In this document: piece after piece, positions 9,173 through 17,328 of the stretch
Position numbering within the stretch: the first letter of the stretch is position 1
Layout: every line of letters begins with the position of its first letter
NCBI RefSeq assembly: GCF_008693385.1
Contig: NZ_CP044067.1
Coordinates: 1,173,501 to 1,237,500, forward strand
Length of the DNA: 64,000 nt
From: Cupriavidus pauculus
Lineage (GTDB): Bacteria > Pseudomonadota > Gammaproteobacteria > Burkholderiales > Burkholderiaceae
Direction: 5' to 3'
Position numbers and translations under genes: made by a program
The notes under the pieces: generated by a model
The model's database searches: none
Seen by the model: the letters and a program-made list of their open reading frames with translations, nothing else
Told to the model about the DNA's origin: nothing

Positions 9173-10033
9173 CTAGTCGTCGCGCGCGATCAACGCAAGC
9201 ACGGCTCGGGCGAGTGGGCCGTTTTCCTCGCCGAGGAGATCCACGGCATCGAAGTGATGGCCCCCGTTCTGCACCACGACCTGCACCGCGAATCCGTTCT
9301 GCTCCAGAACCGTCTTGTACTCGCCCTGCAGCCGATGATATTCGTGCGACTCGTCGCCGCCGACGGTCAGGATCATCGGCATCGCGGTCTTCGGCAAATG
9401 TGACATCGGACTATAGGCCGCCACATCGGCCTCCTTGAGCCCGACCACCTTGTTCAGATAGCAAAGACGAATCGGTTCCAGATCATACAAACCGCTGATT
9501 GCGCACGCCCCCTTGACCACATCGGCCGGCAAGCCGTGAAGTTCCCACTCGGTCCCGGCGAGGATCGCCGTGAGGTGACCTCCGGCGGAGTGGCCCGACA
9601 CATAGATGCGATGCGCGTCCAGGCCGAGCTCGTCCGCATTGCGATGCAGCCATGCCACGGCGTCGCGATTGTCGCGCACGATATCCGCCATGCCGACGTC
9701 GGGTGCTAGCCGGTAGTTGACCACCGCGACGTTGATGTCGTGTTTCAGGTACGGCGCCGCAACGTGGCTGAAGTCGGATTTGTCGAGCGACTGCCAGTAG
9801 CCACCATGAATAAAGACGAGCACGGGTCGGCCGCGACTTGCGGCTGGAAAGAAATCCAGCGTCTGCTTGGCATCGGTACCGTAGGCGAGGTTCTCCCGCA
9901 CGGAATGAGTCCGACGGAACGCCGCGCCACCGGCTGCCCATCGCTCGAAGATGCGTTCGAACCCGGGGATGCCGCCACGAACGTTGTACTGCGTGTCCAG
10001 TTGTTCCTGATTGAAGTTTCGATACACTGACAT
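9173..10033 (-). CDS. Alpha/beta hydrolase, kynurenine formamidase-like (HGGYW)
   Basis: A 286-residue serine hydrolase. VFIHGGYWQSLDKSDF is the HGG(Y/F)W oxyanion motif of arylformamidases and related esterases. The nucleophile is in YVSGHSAGGHL, the acid is probably in VGGDESHEYH, and the histidine is in NGGHHFDAVD. It suits hydrolysis of an N-formyl or carbamoyl group. The ATG at 10033 has AGGAG nine bases upstream. Divergent from an AraC regulator and close to RidA, flavoprotein and luciferase-like genes; this suggests a role in catabolism of a nitrogen compound. The real substrate is unknown. Confidence 0.85.
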   Translation of the reverse strand: MSVYRNFNQEQLDTQYNVRGGIPGFERIFERWAAGGAAFRRTHSVRENLAYGTDAKQTLDFFPAASRGRPVLVFIHGGYWQSLDKSDFSHVAAPYLKHDINVAVVNYRLAPDVGMADIVRDNRDAVAWLHRNADELGLDAHRIYVSGHSAGGHLTAILAGTEWELHGLPADVVKGACAISGLYDLEPIRLCYLNKVVGLKEADVAAYSPMSHLPKTAMPMILTVGGDESHEYHRLQGEYKTVLEQNGFAVQVVVQNGGHHFDAVDLLGEENGPLARAVLALIARDD

Positions 10034-10170
10034 TACATTTGGCTCCTGACTGTGGAGATCGATCCCGCGATCTCCTGAACATTGCGACGCACGCAGGCGT
10101 CGAGCCAAAGATACGTGCAGGGGTGCGGCGACGCGCGCCCGCAGATGCCAGCGACTGTCGCGGATACGCC

Positions 10171-10986
10171 ATGTTCGGAAAAAGCGAAAATCGGGAGGAC
10201 TACCAGACCATCGATCGCCCCGTCGGCGGGATGGCCAGGCGGCTCGCCGACGGCCATTACATTCCCCCACATTCGCACCCGAGAGGCCAGTTGATCTACG
10301 CCTTTGAAGGCGCGATCCTCGTCAATACGGACTTCGGCTCGTGGGTCGTGCCGCCGCAACGCGCAGTCTGGGTGGCATGCGAGGTCGAGCACGCCATGCA
10401 GGCATGCGGCGTCGTGGAGATGCGAACGGTCTATATCCGGACGGATGCCGTCCCGACGGAACTGCCCGGGTGCTGCGTCGTGGCCGTGCCGCCGCTGCTG
10501 CGCGAACTCGTCTCCGCCGTCGTCGCCATGCCAGTCTCCTATGACGAACAGGGACGCGATGGACTGGTTGTGCAGCTGCTGCTTCAGGAACTGCGTCCGC
10601 TCTCCGTGGTGCCCTTGCACCTGCCCATGCCGAAAGACCAGCGGCTGATCAAGATCTGCACCCGCATCCTTGCGGACCCTGCCGACGAAACGTCGGTGGA
10701 AGCGTGGAGCCGTTCGGTCGGCGCCAGCGAGCGCACCATCATTCGATTGTTTCCCGAGGAAACAGGCCTGACGTACAGCCGATGGAAACAGCAGGCACGC
10801 CTGATGGCGGCGGTCCGCCTGCTTGCCCAGGGCGGAAACGTCACCGACATCGCATTGCAACTCGGTTACGAGAGCCCCAGCGCATTCAGCGCGATGTTCC
10901 GGCGTGCGCTCGGCATGACGCCCACGGAGTACTTCCGGGACATGCGCTCGCCGGTATTGGCGTCTGCGCGACAAGGTGTGGCGTGA
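10171..10986 (+). CDS. AraC-family transcriptional regulator with cupin sensor
   Basis: A 271-residue regulator. The N-terminal cupin domain (PPHSHPRGQLIYAFEG, VPPQRAVWVACEVEHAM) would sense a small molecule. The C-terminal double helix-turn-helix includes SVGASERTIIRLFPEETGLT and VTDIALQLGYESPSAFSAMF, ending in GMTPTEYFRD, the standard AraC/XylS signature. The start is set at ATG 10171; an in-frame ATG at 10039 would run through the divergent promoter. It lies between the formamidase-like gene and the RidA-flavoprotein-MFS genes and probably controls one or both sides. Confidence 0.88.
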   Translation: MFGKSENREDYQTIDRPVGGMARRLADGHYIPPHSHPRGQLIYAFEGAILVNTDFGSWVVPPQRAVWVACEVEHAMQACGVVEMRTVYIRTDAVPTELPGCCVVAVPPLLRELVSAVVAMPVSYDEQGRDGLVVQLLLQELRPLSVVPLHLPMPKDQRLIKICTRILADPADETSVEAWSRSVGASERTIIRLFPEETGLTYSRWKQQARLMAAVRLLAQGGNVTDIALQLGYESPSAFSAMFRRALGMTPTEYFRDMRSPVLASARQGVA

Positions 10987-11083
10987 TGGCGTGATCCCGG
11001 GTCGCTGGCATGCGGCACAGTCTGAAGGTCGTCGGTCGGCAGGCTTGCCGCACCGCCGTCATCTTTCAGCCAATGGAGTCCGC

Positions 11084-11548
11084 ATGTCAGTGATTGCCCG
11101 TATCCAGGCGGCCGGTATCGTATTGCCGCCCCCCGATCTCCCCAAAGCCCTGTACGTTCCCTATACCATTCATCACGGCCTGCTGACCGTCTCGGGCCAG
11201 TTGCCGATCGAGGGCGGTGCGCCGCGATTCGTTGGCAAGGTGCCGACGGATGTCGATCTCGACACCGCGCGCGAAGCGGCGCGCCTGTGCGTCGCGAATC
11301 TGCTGGGGTGGGTGAGCGCTGCCACCGACGGCGCGTTCGATCGCGTGCGCGGCGTGGTACGCCTGGCGGGCTATGTCGCCGCCGCGTCCGATTTTCATGA
11401 CGCGCCGCAGGTCATCAATGCCGCGTCGGTCCTGATCAACGAGATCTTCGAGGAACGCGGCCACCACGCGCGGCTCGCCATCGGCGTTGCCACGCTGCCG
11501 TTCAACGCGCCCGTGGAAATCGAGGCGATCTTTGCTCTGGACAGGTGA
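11084..11548 (+). CDS. RidA family protein
   Basis: A 154-residue protein of the RidA/YjgF/YER057c family, trimeric enzymes that deaminate reactive enamines and imines or act on related intermediates. YVPYTIHHGLLTVSGQLPIE is the N-terminal strand region, and RVRGVVRLAGYVAA and ARLAIGVATLPFNAPVEIEA are the conserved core. It belongs to the longer (about 150 aa) subgroup. The Arg that binds the carboxylate in canonical RidA (GVxxLPxxAxVEIE-type segment) appears changed to Thr-Leu-Pro-Phe-Asn, so the activity may differ. Three bases separate it from the next gene, so they form an operon. Confidence 0.85.
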   Translation: MSVIARIQAAGIVLPPPDLPKALYVPYTIHHGLLTVSGQLPIEGGAPRFVGKVPTDVDLDTAREAARLCVANLLGWVSAATDGAFDRVRGVVRLAGYVAAASDFHDAPQVINAASVLINEIFEERGHHARLAIGVATLPFNAPVEIEAIFALDR

Positions 11549-11551
11549 GCC

Positions 11552-12202
11552 ATGACGCGTTCTTCGGATATCGGACTCCCGCCCTTCTTTCGCACCGACA
11601 TGCGCCGCACCGACCTGGCATGGACAGACTGGAAAGCCATCCACGCGTTCCTCAGGGACGAACTGATCTGCCGCGTGGCCGTACACGACACGCCCTACCC
11701 GTACGTGACGGCCCAGAGCTTCACGTTCCGCGACGACGCCTTCCTCATTCACAGCTCGCGCTTCGGCAAGCTGGCCGGAGCGATACGCGCCAACCCGCAC
11801 GTGACGATCGAAGTTGATCGTCCGGTCGCCCTGCTCAAGGCACCGAAGGGTCAGAACACGAGCCTCGAGTACTACAGCGTGATTGCGCGATGCGATGTCG
11901 TGCTGCGCGACGACACCGACACTGTGCGCGCGCATCAGAACCATGCACTGGACAAGTTCAGGCCGGAGAAGGACTACACGCCCATCGAGAATGGCGCGGC
12001 GAGTCAGATCGTGGCGTATCGATGCATCGTGCGAGAAATGACTGCCAAGAAGCGGATACTCGCTGACGGCCAGTACTCGCCGCCGGGACAGCCGAAGGCA
12101 CCTTATCTTCGCTACCCGTTCCCAACGGGCGCGACGCTATCGGGACTGGGTGCCGATGCGTTCGACCCTAACCGGTTCCGGACGCACACCGATATGCCAT
12201 GA
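11552..12202 (+). CDS. FMN-binding split-barrel (PPOX / NimA-like) flavoprotein
   Basis: A 216-residue protein of the pyridoxamine 5'-phosphate oxidase superfamily, closest in pattern to NimA-type proteins. Signs are PYPYVTAQSFTFRDD, FLIHSSRFGKLAGAIRANPH, VTIEVD and SLEYYSVIARCDVVL. It would bind FMN or a related cofactor and carry out a redox step or supply reduced flavin. It starts three bases after the RidA stop and is followed by a strong terminator at about 12226-12254. It could provide flavin chemistry for the luciferase-like enzyme downstream; this is inferred. Confidence 0.8.
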   Translation: MTRSSDIGLPPFFRTDMRRTDLAWTDWKAIHAFLRDELICRVAVHDTPYPYVTAQSFTFRDDAFLIHSSRFGKLAGAIRANPHVTIEVDRPVALLKAPKGQNTSLEYYSVIARCDVVLRDDTDTVRAHQNHALDKFRPEKDYTPIENGAASQIVAYRCIVREMTAKKRILADGQYSPPGQPKAPYLRYPFPTGATLSGLGADAFDPNRFRTHTDMP

Positions 12203-12225
12203 CTGCCGACGGTGCCATAACAGCG

Positions 12226-12254
12226 CAAAAAAGGTGCTTCGGCACCTTTTTTTT
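12226..12254 (+). terminator. Rho-independent terminator after RidA-flavoprotein operon
   Basis: The stem AAGGTGC/GCACCTT has a TTCG tetraloop (12238-12241), followed by a run of eight T. A run of A on the 5' side makes it potentially bidirectional. It separates the RidA-flavoprotein pair from the MFS gene. Confidence 0.9.
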
Positions 12255-12373
12255 CACTCGGTTTTCCTTGGCATCTGCACGACAGAGCTTGGCCTCGGCG
12301 CATCAGTGTCAGCAGCGTCTCCACGTGACATTAGCAGGCGATGCCGGCTGTGCCGGTAACCACTGGAGAGAGC

Positions 12374-13747
12374 ATGAAACTGACCCCCATCGAGTTGATG
12401 CGCGTGCGTACGGGAGACCGGCTGGAGCGGTTGCCGGTATGCGGATATCACCGCGTTCTGTTCGCGATCATTGCGCTGGCATTCTTCTTCGACAACCTCG
12501 ACCTCGCGATGATGACCTACCTGCTCGGGTCCATTCGCACGGAGTTCGGCCTGACACCCGCACAGGCTGGCATGCTCGGCAGCGCGAGCTTCGTCGGCAT
12601 GGCGATCGGCGCGATGAGCTCGGGCCTGCTCGCGGACCGCTTCGGGCGCAAGCCCGTGTTCCAGGTCAGCATGATCATCTGGGGGGTTGGCAGCTACCTT
12701 TGCTCTACCGCGGACAGTGCGCTGACACTCGGCGCATGGAGGCTGCTGCTCGGCGTCGGGATGGGCATGGAGCTGCCGCTCGCGCAGACGCTCATGTCGG
12801 AGTTCATCCCGGCGCAGAAGCGCGGCAAGTACCTCGCCCTGATGGACGGCAACTGGCCCATCGCCTTTATCTCTGCCGGCCTGATGTCGTACTACGTGCT
12901 CAGTGCGTACAGCTGGCGCACGATGTTCCTGCTTGGCGCGATCCCGGCCGTGTTCCTGATCGTGGTGCGCCGCTACGTGCCCGAGTCGCCACGGTGGCTC
13001 GAATCGCGGGGCCGTCATGACGAAGCCGCACGCATCGTCGATCGTATCGAACGGAACGTAATGCGCAGGCTCGGGCTATCCAGTTTGCCTGATGTCGCGC
13101 CATCGCTCGCCGCTGGCGATGCGGAATCCTCGGGATTGCGCGTACTGTGGTCGCCCGCGTACCGCCGCCGGACGCTGACTGTCTGGGGCCTGTGGTTCTT
13201 CGCTTTGCTAGGCTTCTATGGCCTCAACACGTGGATCGGCGCGCTGCTCCAGCAGGCAGGGCTAGACGTCACCAAATCGGTGCTATATACGGTCTACATC
13301 TCTATCGGCGGCATTCCCGGGTTCCTGTGGGCGGCATGGTCGGTGGAGCGCTGGGGCCGCAAGCCGACCTGCGTTGTCACGCTCGTCGGAGGCGCCTGCA
13401 TGGTGTTTCTGTACGGACGCGTGGCCGGTGCCGGCACAGAGCCCGCCCTGCTGTTCATGTCCGGCGGCATGATGCAGTTCTTCATGTTCGGCATGTGGGC
13501 GGTGCTCTATACCTATACCCCCGAACTCTATCCGACCCGTGCCCGCGCGTCGGGTTGCGGCATGGCCTCGACCGTCGGGCGCGTGGGGTCGTTGCTGGGA
13601 CCGTCCCTAGTGGGGCTCGTGCTGCCGGCCACGGGGCAGACTGGCGTCTTTCTGCTTGGCGCGATGTGCTTTCTGTCCGCCGCTGCCATCGTCGTCCGCT
13701 ACGGCATCGAGACGCGCGGACAGGCACTGGAAACCCTCTCGGAATAG
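12374..13747 (+). CDS. MFS transporter (metabolite:H+ symporter type)
   Basis: A 457-residue, twelve-helix major facilitator. The loop 2-3 signature GLLADRFGRKPVF, its second-half echo AAWSVERWGRKPT, and the PESPRWLESRGRHDEAARIV motif after helix 6 place it in the sugar/aromatic-acid porter branch. GAGAG precedes the ATG at 12374. It lies between the flavoprotein and the luciferase-like gene, so it probably imports the compound this cluster degrades. No signal for its regulation is seen apart from the terminator upstream, which implies its own promoter in 12255-12373. Confidence 0.88.
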   Translation: MKLTPIELMRVRTGDRLERLPVCGYHRVLFAIIALAFFFDNLDLAMMTYLLGSIRTEFGLTPAQAGMLGSASFVGMAIGAMSSGLLADRFGRKPVFQVSMIIWGVGSYLCSTADSALTLGAWRLLLGVGMGMELPLAQTLMSEFIPAQKRGKYLALMDGNWPIAFISAGLMSYYVLSAYSWRTMFLLGAIPAVFLIVVRRYVPESPRWLESRGRHDEAARIVDRIERNVMRRLGLSSLPDVAPSLAAGDAESSGLRVLWSPAYRRRTLTVWGLWFFALLGFYGLNTWIGALLQQAGLDVTKSVLYTVYISIGGIPGFLWAAWSVERWGRKPTCVVTLVGGACMVFLYGRVAGAGTEPALLFMSGGMMQFFMFGMWAVLYTYTPELYPTRARASGCGMASTVGRVGSLLGPSLVGLVLPATGQTGVFLLGAMCFLSAAAIVVRYGIETRGQALETLSE

Positions 13748-13856
13748 TCGGGCACTCTCAATGCCCCGGAACAATTGAATTGCGACGGACCCCGATGATC
13801 ATTGGCGAGCCGTTGCCCAGAATGACAGGCATCTCATCTCGCTCCAGGAGCCTGTC

Positions 13857-14843
13857 ATGCTGACCGCCGCCTCTGAAAGACCGCCTCAATCGAACCCCGG
13901 GTTCTCGCGCATGTTCGCCCCGGGCCAACTGACGCTCGGCGTGCTGTTCGCGATCGAGTCGTATCCCGGCGATGCGCCCACCATGAAGGACCAGATTCGT
14001 CTTGCGCGTCTTGCCGAGTCCGCGGGTTTTGCATCGCTCGGCGTGCGCGACGTGCCGTTGCGCGATCCGTCGTTCGGCGACCTTGGGCAGATCTACGATC
14101 CGTTCTCGTGGATGGGCTATGTGGCGGGACAGACCTCGTCCATCGCGCTCTTCACCGCGGCCATCGTACTGCCGCTGCGCCATCCGCTGCATACGGCCAA
14201 GTCCGCGGCGAGCATCGACCGGCTATCCGATGGCCGCCTCGTGCTCGGTATCGCCTCGGGCGACCGCGCCATCGAGTTTCCGGCGTTCGGGGTCGATCAT
14301 GCGAACCGCGGCGCGCTGTTCCGCGAACAGGTGGCGTTCCTCGAGACCGCGTGGGACCAGAACTTTCCGCGCATCAGCAGCCCGTATGGTCTGCTCGACG
14401 GCGCCGATCCCGTGCCGAAGCCCGTGGCACGGCGTGTGCCGCTGATCGTGACCGGCAACAGCCAGCAATCGGTGGATTGGATCGCGCGCAAGGCCGATGG
14501 ATGGATCACCTATCCACGCCGGCTCGATATGCAGACCGAACTCATCCGCAACTGGCACGATACGGTGGAAACGGTCGCCCCCGGCGCGTTCAAGCCCTTT
14601 GCGCAGCCCTATCACATCGACCTCGTCGCCGACCCCGACGTGTCGCCCACGCCGATCCACGGCGGACACCGGCTCGGGCGCAGCTGGTTGATGCGCCATC
14701 TGGAAGCGCTCGAACGCGCGGGCGCCAATCACGTGCTGTTCAACCTCAAGTACGGCAGCCGTCCCGCCGAAGCGGTACTCGAGGAGATCGCGACGCACGT
14801 GGTGCCGCGATTCCCCGCGCTGGCCGATGTCAGTCAGCCTTGA
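13857..14843 (+). CDS. LLM-class flavin-dependent oxidoreductase (TIGR03571-like)
   Basis: A 328-residue TIM-barrel luciferase-like monooxygenase that would use FMNH2 and O2. Marker segments are LTLGVLFAIESYPGD, LARLAESAGFASLGVRDVPL, TAAIVLPLRHPLHTAKSAAS and DRLSDGRLVLGIASGDR. The size and these segments match the single-component-like BA3436 family. AGGAG lies upstream of the ATG. The gene overlaps the convergent RidA gene by 14 bp. In the Rut pathway a protein of this class opens a pyrimidine ring next to RidA, hydrolase and flavin-reductase partners; the same families surround it here. Confidence 0.85.
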   Translation: MLTAASERPPQSNPGFSRMFAPGQLTLGVLFAIESYPGDAPTMKDQIRLARLAESAGFASLGVRDVPLRDPSFGDLGQIYDPFSWMGYVAGQTSSIALFTAAIVLPLRHPLHTAKSAASIDRLSDGRLVLGIASGDRAIEFPAFGVDHANRGALFREQVAFLETAWDQNFPRISSPYGLLDGADPVPKPVARRVPLIVTGNSQQSVDWIARKADGWITYPRRLDMQTELIRNWHDTVETVAPGAFKPFAQPYHIDLVADPDVSPTPIHGGHRLGRSWLMRHLEALERAGANHVLFNLKYGSRPAEAVLEEIATHVVPRFPALADVSQP

Positions 14844-15294
14844 CCTGCGCGATCACGACCAGGATCACGGCGGCGTTGCCGGGCTGTTGCGTCTGCGAGT
14901 ACGCGGCGCGCGCATGCCCCGCCTTCTCGCCAAGCACATCGGCGAACAGGTCGGATGCGCCGTCGAGCACGGCCGGCTGATCGAACGAGCCCGGCGCGCT
15001 GGTCACGTGCCCCTCGAGGCGAACGATATGGTCCAGCCGATCGAAGCCGCCGAGATGCGCGTGGATCTGCGCCAGGACATTCAGCGCCGCCAGTTCCGCG
15101 GCCTGCTTTCCCTGCTCGACGGTCAGATCCCTGCCGACCTGCCCCTGCCAGACCACCTTGCCATCGCGCAACGGCAGCTGGCCGGAGATGAACAACAGAT
15201 CGCCGGCACGGCTGACGGCGGTATAGCTGCCAAGTGGCTGCGGCGGGGCGGGCAGCGCCAGTCCGCGCGCCGCGAGTTTCGATTCGACCGACAT
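14830..15294 (-). CDS. RidA family protein (second copy)
   Basis: A 154-residue YjgF/RidA-like protein distinct from the one at 11084. It shows YTAVSRAGDLLFISGQLPLRD, LNVLAQIHAHLGGFDRLDHI and ARAAYSQTQQPGNAAVILVV. The last segment has Gln-Gln-Pro-Gly-Asn-Ala-Ala where canonical RidA has the substrate-binding Arg, so it belongs to an atypical subgroup. GAGGAG lies nine bases before the ATG. It is convergent with the luciferase-like gene, their 3' ends overlapping by 14 bp. Confidence 0.85.
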   Translation of the reverse strand: MSVESKLAARGLALPAPPQPLGSYTAVSRAGDLLFISGQLPLRDGKVVWQGQVGRDLTVEQGKQAAELAALNVLAQIHAHLGGFDRLDHIVRLEGHVTSAPGSFDQPAVLDGASDLFADVLGEKAGHARAAYSQTQQPGNAAVILVVIAQVKAD

Positions 15295-15559
15295 GATGTT
15301 GCTCCTCGATGATGGTTGGCTTTCGCCTTGTCACGAACTATAGAAGGAGCGCCCGGTGCCGATAAATGGGAAAGCGCGCACAGGAATTGATACATCGCGG
15401 AACAACTCCGGCGCGCCGTCGCGTTGGGCAGGCAGGCCGACCCATACCAAAGTGTGTGCGGTATGCCCCGCAGAGATCATTTCGCGGCGGCCGCCAATGG
15501 CCTACATTGGCAGTAACGCGCGGTGACGGCGCGGGCGTCTATATTTGTCGAGGATCACC

Positions 15560-15799
15560 ATGCAGGAGCTTGCAAACATCGGAACCCGCCGCGTGCGCGC
15601 GGGTGCCACCGCCAATATCCAGGACGCGGCGCTCTGGCGCTGGTATGCGGACCTGATGGAGGACAACCGCGTGGCCTGCGTGCGCAAGGAAGGGACGTGG
15701 TCGGTGTGGGTCGATGGCCGGCTGCTGGCGTCCGATCGGTCGTACGACCTGACGCTGCGCACCGCCTTCGTCATGCAGCGCGCGCTCAAGGCGATCTGA
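15560..15799 (+). CDS. Hypothetical protein, 79 aa
   Basis: A small acidic-to-basic protein with no recognised domain. The sequence is rich in Trp (ALWRWYADLMEDN, TWSVWVDGRLLASD) and looks like a folded small domain rather than a random frame. A GAGGA ribosome binding site precedes ATG 15560; a TTG at 15545 is the only longer alternative. It stands alone between the RidA gene and a LysR regulator. Confidence 0.6.
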   Translation: MQELANIGTRRVRAGATANIQDAALWRWYADLMEDNRVACVRKEGTWSVWVDGRLLASDRSYDLTLRTAFVMQRALKAI

Positions 15800-15940
15800 C
15801 CCGCGCCTGGCCGGTCGGGAACCCACCTATTCTCCGCCCGGCGCTTTGCTGATATGTTCTGAACGTCCCGCCGCGCCTCCGCGCGACGCATTGCGTGCGC
15901 GCCGCAGAAGGGCGCTTCCATCACGCGAGACGAACAGAAC

Positions 15941-16879
15941 ATGTCGAGACAGATCCCTCCCCTGAATCCCCTGCGGGCCTTCGAGGTCGCCGCCCGGCAT
16001 CTAAGCTTCACGCGCGCCGCGGAAGAACTGTTCGTCACGCCGTCCGCGGTCAGCCATCAGGTGAAGACGCTCGAGGAAAACCTCGGCGTCCAGCTGTTTA
16101 TCCGCGAGGCCAAGGCGCTCGTGCTCACGCCGGCCGGCACGGCCTACCTGCCGAGCGTCCAGCTGGCATTCAGGCAACTGGCCGAGGCCACCCAGCGCCT
16201 CCAGAGCAAGGACCGGCCTTCCCTGAAGATCAACATGCCACCGACCTTCGCGGTCAAATGGCTGATCCCGCGCATGGACAGCTTTATGCGCGCGCACCCG
16301 GACATCGATCTGAAAGTCTCGACGTCGAACCATCGCATCGATTTCGAGCGCGACGATTTCGACATGGCGATTCGCTATGGGCGCGGCGACTATCCCGGCC
16401 TGCATGCCGAGCTGTGCCTGCCGGTCGAGGTCATTCCGGTGTGTGCGCCGTCGCTGCTCAACGGCGACCGGCCGCTGGAGACGCCGTCGGACCTGCGCCA
16501 TCACACGCTGCTGCACGACGACAGCACGTATACCGACGTCAGCAATCCCGACTGGTCGATGTGGCTCGAACACGCGGGCGTGACCGACGTCGATGCCACG
16601 CGCGGCCCCTCGTTCTGGCCGAGCCACCTCGTCATCAACGCGGCCATCAGCGGACTGGGCGTCGCGCTGATCAAGAAGAACTGGATCGAGCAGGATCTGG
16701 CCGAGGGCCGCCTCGTGCGGCTGTTCGAGTCGATCCGCCTGCCGGTGGAGTTCTCCTATTTCGTGGTCTTTCCGACCGACCGGCTCGACGACCGCCGCGT
16801 CCGCTGCTTCACGGAGTGGATCCGCGCGGAAACGGCGGCAACGCGACAGCCCGCCGCGCCCGCCGCCACGCCAGCCTGA
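15941..16879 (+). CDS. LysR-family regulator, GcvA-like
   Basis: A 312-residue LysR-type regulator. The N-terminus MSRQIPPLNPLRAFEVAARH, followed by LSFTRAAEELFVTPSAVSHQ and then VKTLEENLGVQLFIRE, is the GcvA-type helix-turn-helix. The effector domain follows (KINMPPTFAVKWLIPRMDSF, DDFDMAIRYGRGDYPGLHAE, INAAISGLGVALIKKNWIEQ). It lies at the 3' end of the minus arm of the catabolic island and points away from the promoter region at 21.4 kb. It may control the island at a distance; no binding site is evident directly upstream of it. Confidence 0.88.
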   Translation: MSRQIPPLNPLRAFEVAARHLSFTRAAEELFVTPSAVSHQVKTLEENLGVQLFIREAKALVLTPAGTAYLPSVQLAFRQLAEATQRLQSKDRPSLKINMPPTFAVKWLIPRMDSFMRAHPDIDLKVSTSNHRIDFERDDFDMAIRYGRGDYPGLHAELCLPVEVIPVCAPSLLNGDRPLETPSDLRHHTLLHDDSTYTDVSNPDWSMWLEHAGVTDVDATRGPSFWPSHLVINAAISGLGVALIKKNWIEQDLAEGRLVRLFESIRLPVEFSYFVVFPTDRLDDRRVRCFTEWIRAETAATRQPAAPAATPA

Positions 16880-16893
16880 GCGTTACGACACGG

Positions 16894-17328
16894 CTAGGCC
16901 GCCGCGCGCACCGCGTCGGTCTTCTTCTGCACGCGCGCCGCCAGCTTGCCGATATCGACGACAAAGCGCTTGTGCGTGCCGGTGCAGATCGTCTCCACAC
17001 GGTCCGCCGCGCTGACGCGAAACGTCACGCTACGCCCATCGATGGCCGTGATCTCCGCGTCGATGCGCACATCGCCGCCCAGCGGCGTGGCGCCGGTATG
17101 GGCGATCGACACCTCGGTGCCTACCGAACTCTCGCCTTCGCCGAGGAAAGCCTGCAGATGATCGAGACACGTCTGCTCGATATCGCGTACGAGTTCCGGC
17201 GTCGCGTAGATACGCAGCGCTTCGCCAAGAAAGTCGATGGTCCGCGCGCGATCCACGTTCAGCGTGCGGGAAAAGGCGGTGCCGGTCTTGAGTGCGTCCA
17301 CGTGTCGTTCTCCGAAAGAAGTTGTCAT
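16894..17328 (-). CDS. Hot-dog thioesterase, FlK (fluoroacetyl-CoA thioesterase)-like
   Basis: A 144-residue hot-dog-fold acyl-CoA thioesterase. The Thr of YATPELV, the Glu of DIEQTCLDHL and the His of SIAHTGATPLG occupy places that fit the FlK catalytic triad Thr-Glu-His. The GTHKRFVVD end is also family-like. It would release a CoA ester made by the CoA transferase of the same arm. Its ATG overlaps the stop of the amidohydrolase gene (ATGA), so the two are translationally coupled. It is the last gene of the minus arm. Substrate unknown; a link to fluoroacetate is only one of many options. Confidence 0.8.
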   Translation of the reverse strand: MTTSFGERHVDALKTGTAFSRTLNVDRARTIDFLGEALRIYATPELVRDIEQTCLDHLQAFLGEGESSVGTEVSIAHTGATPLGGDVRIDAEITAIDGRSVTFRVSAADRVETICTGTHKRFVVDIGKLAARVQKKTDAVRAAA

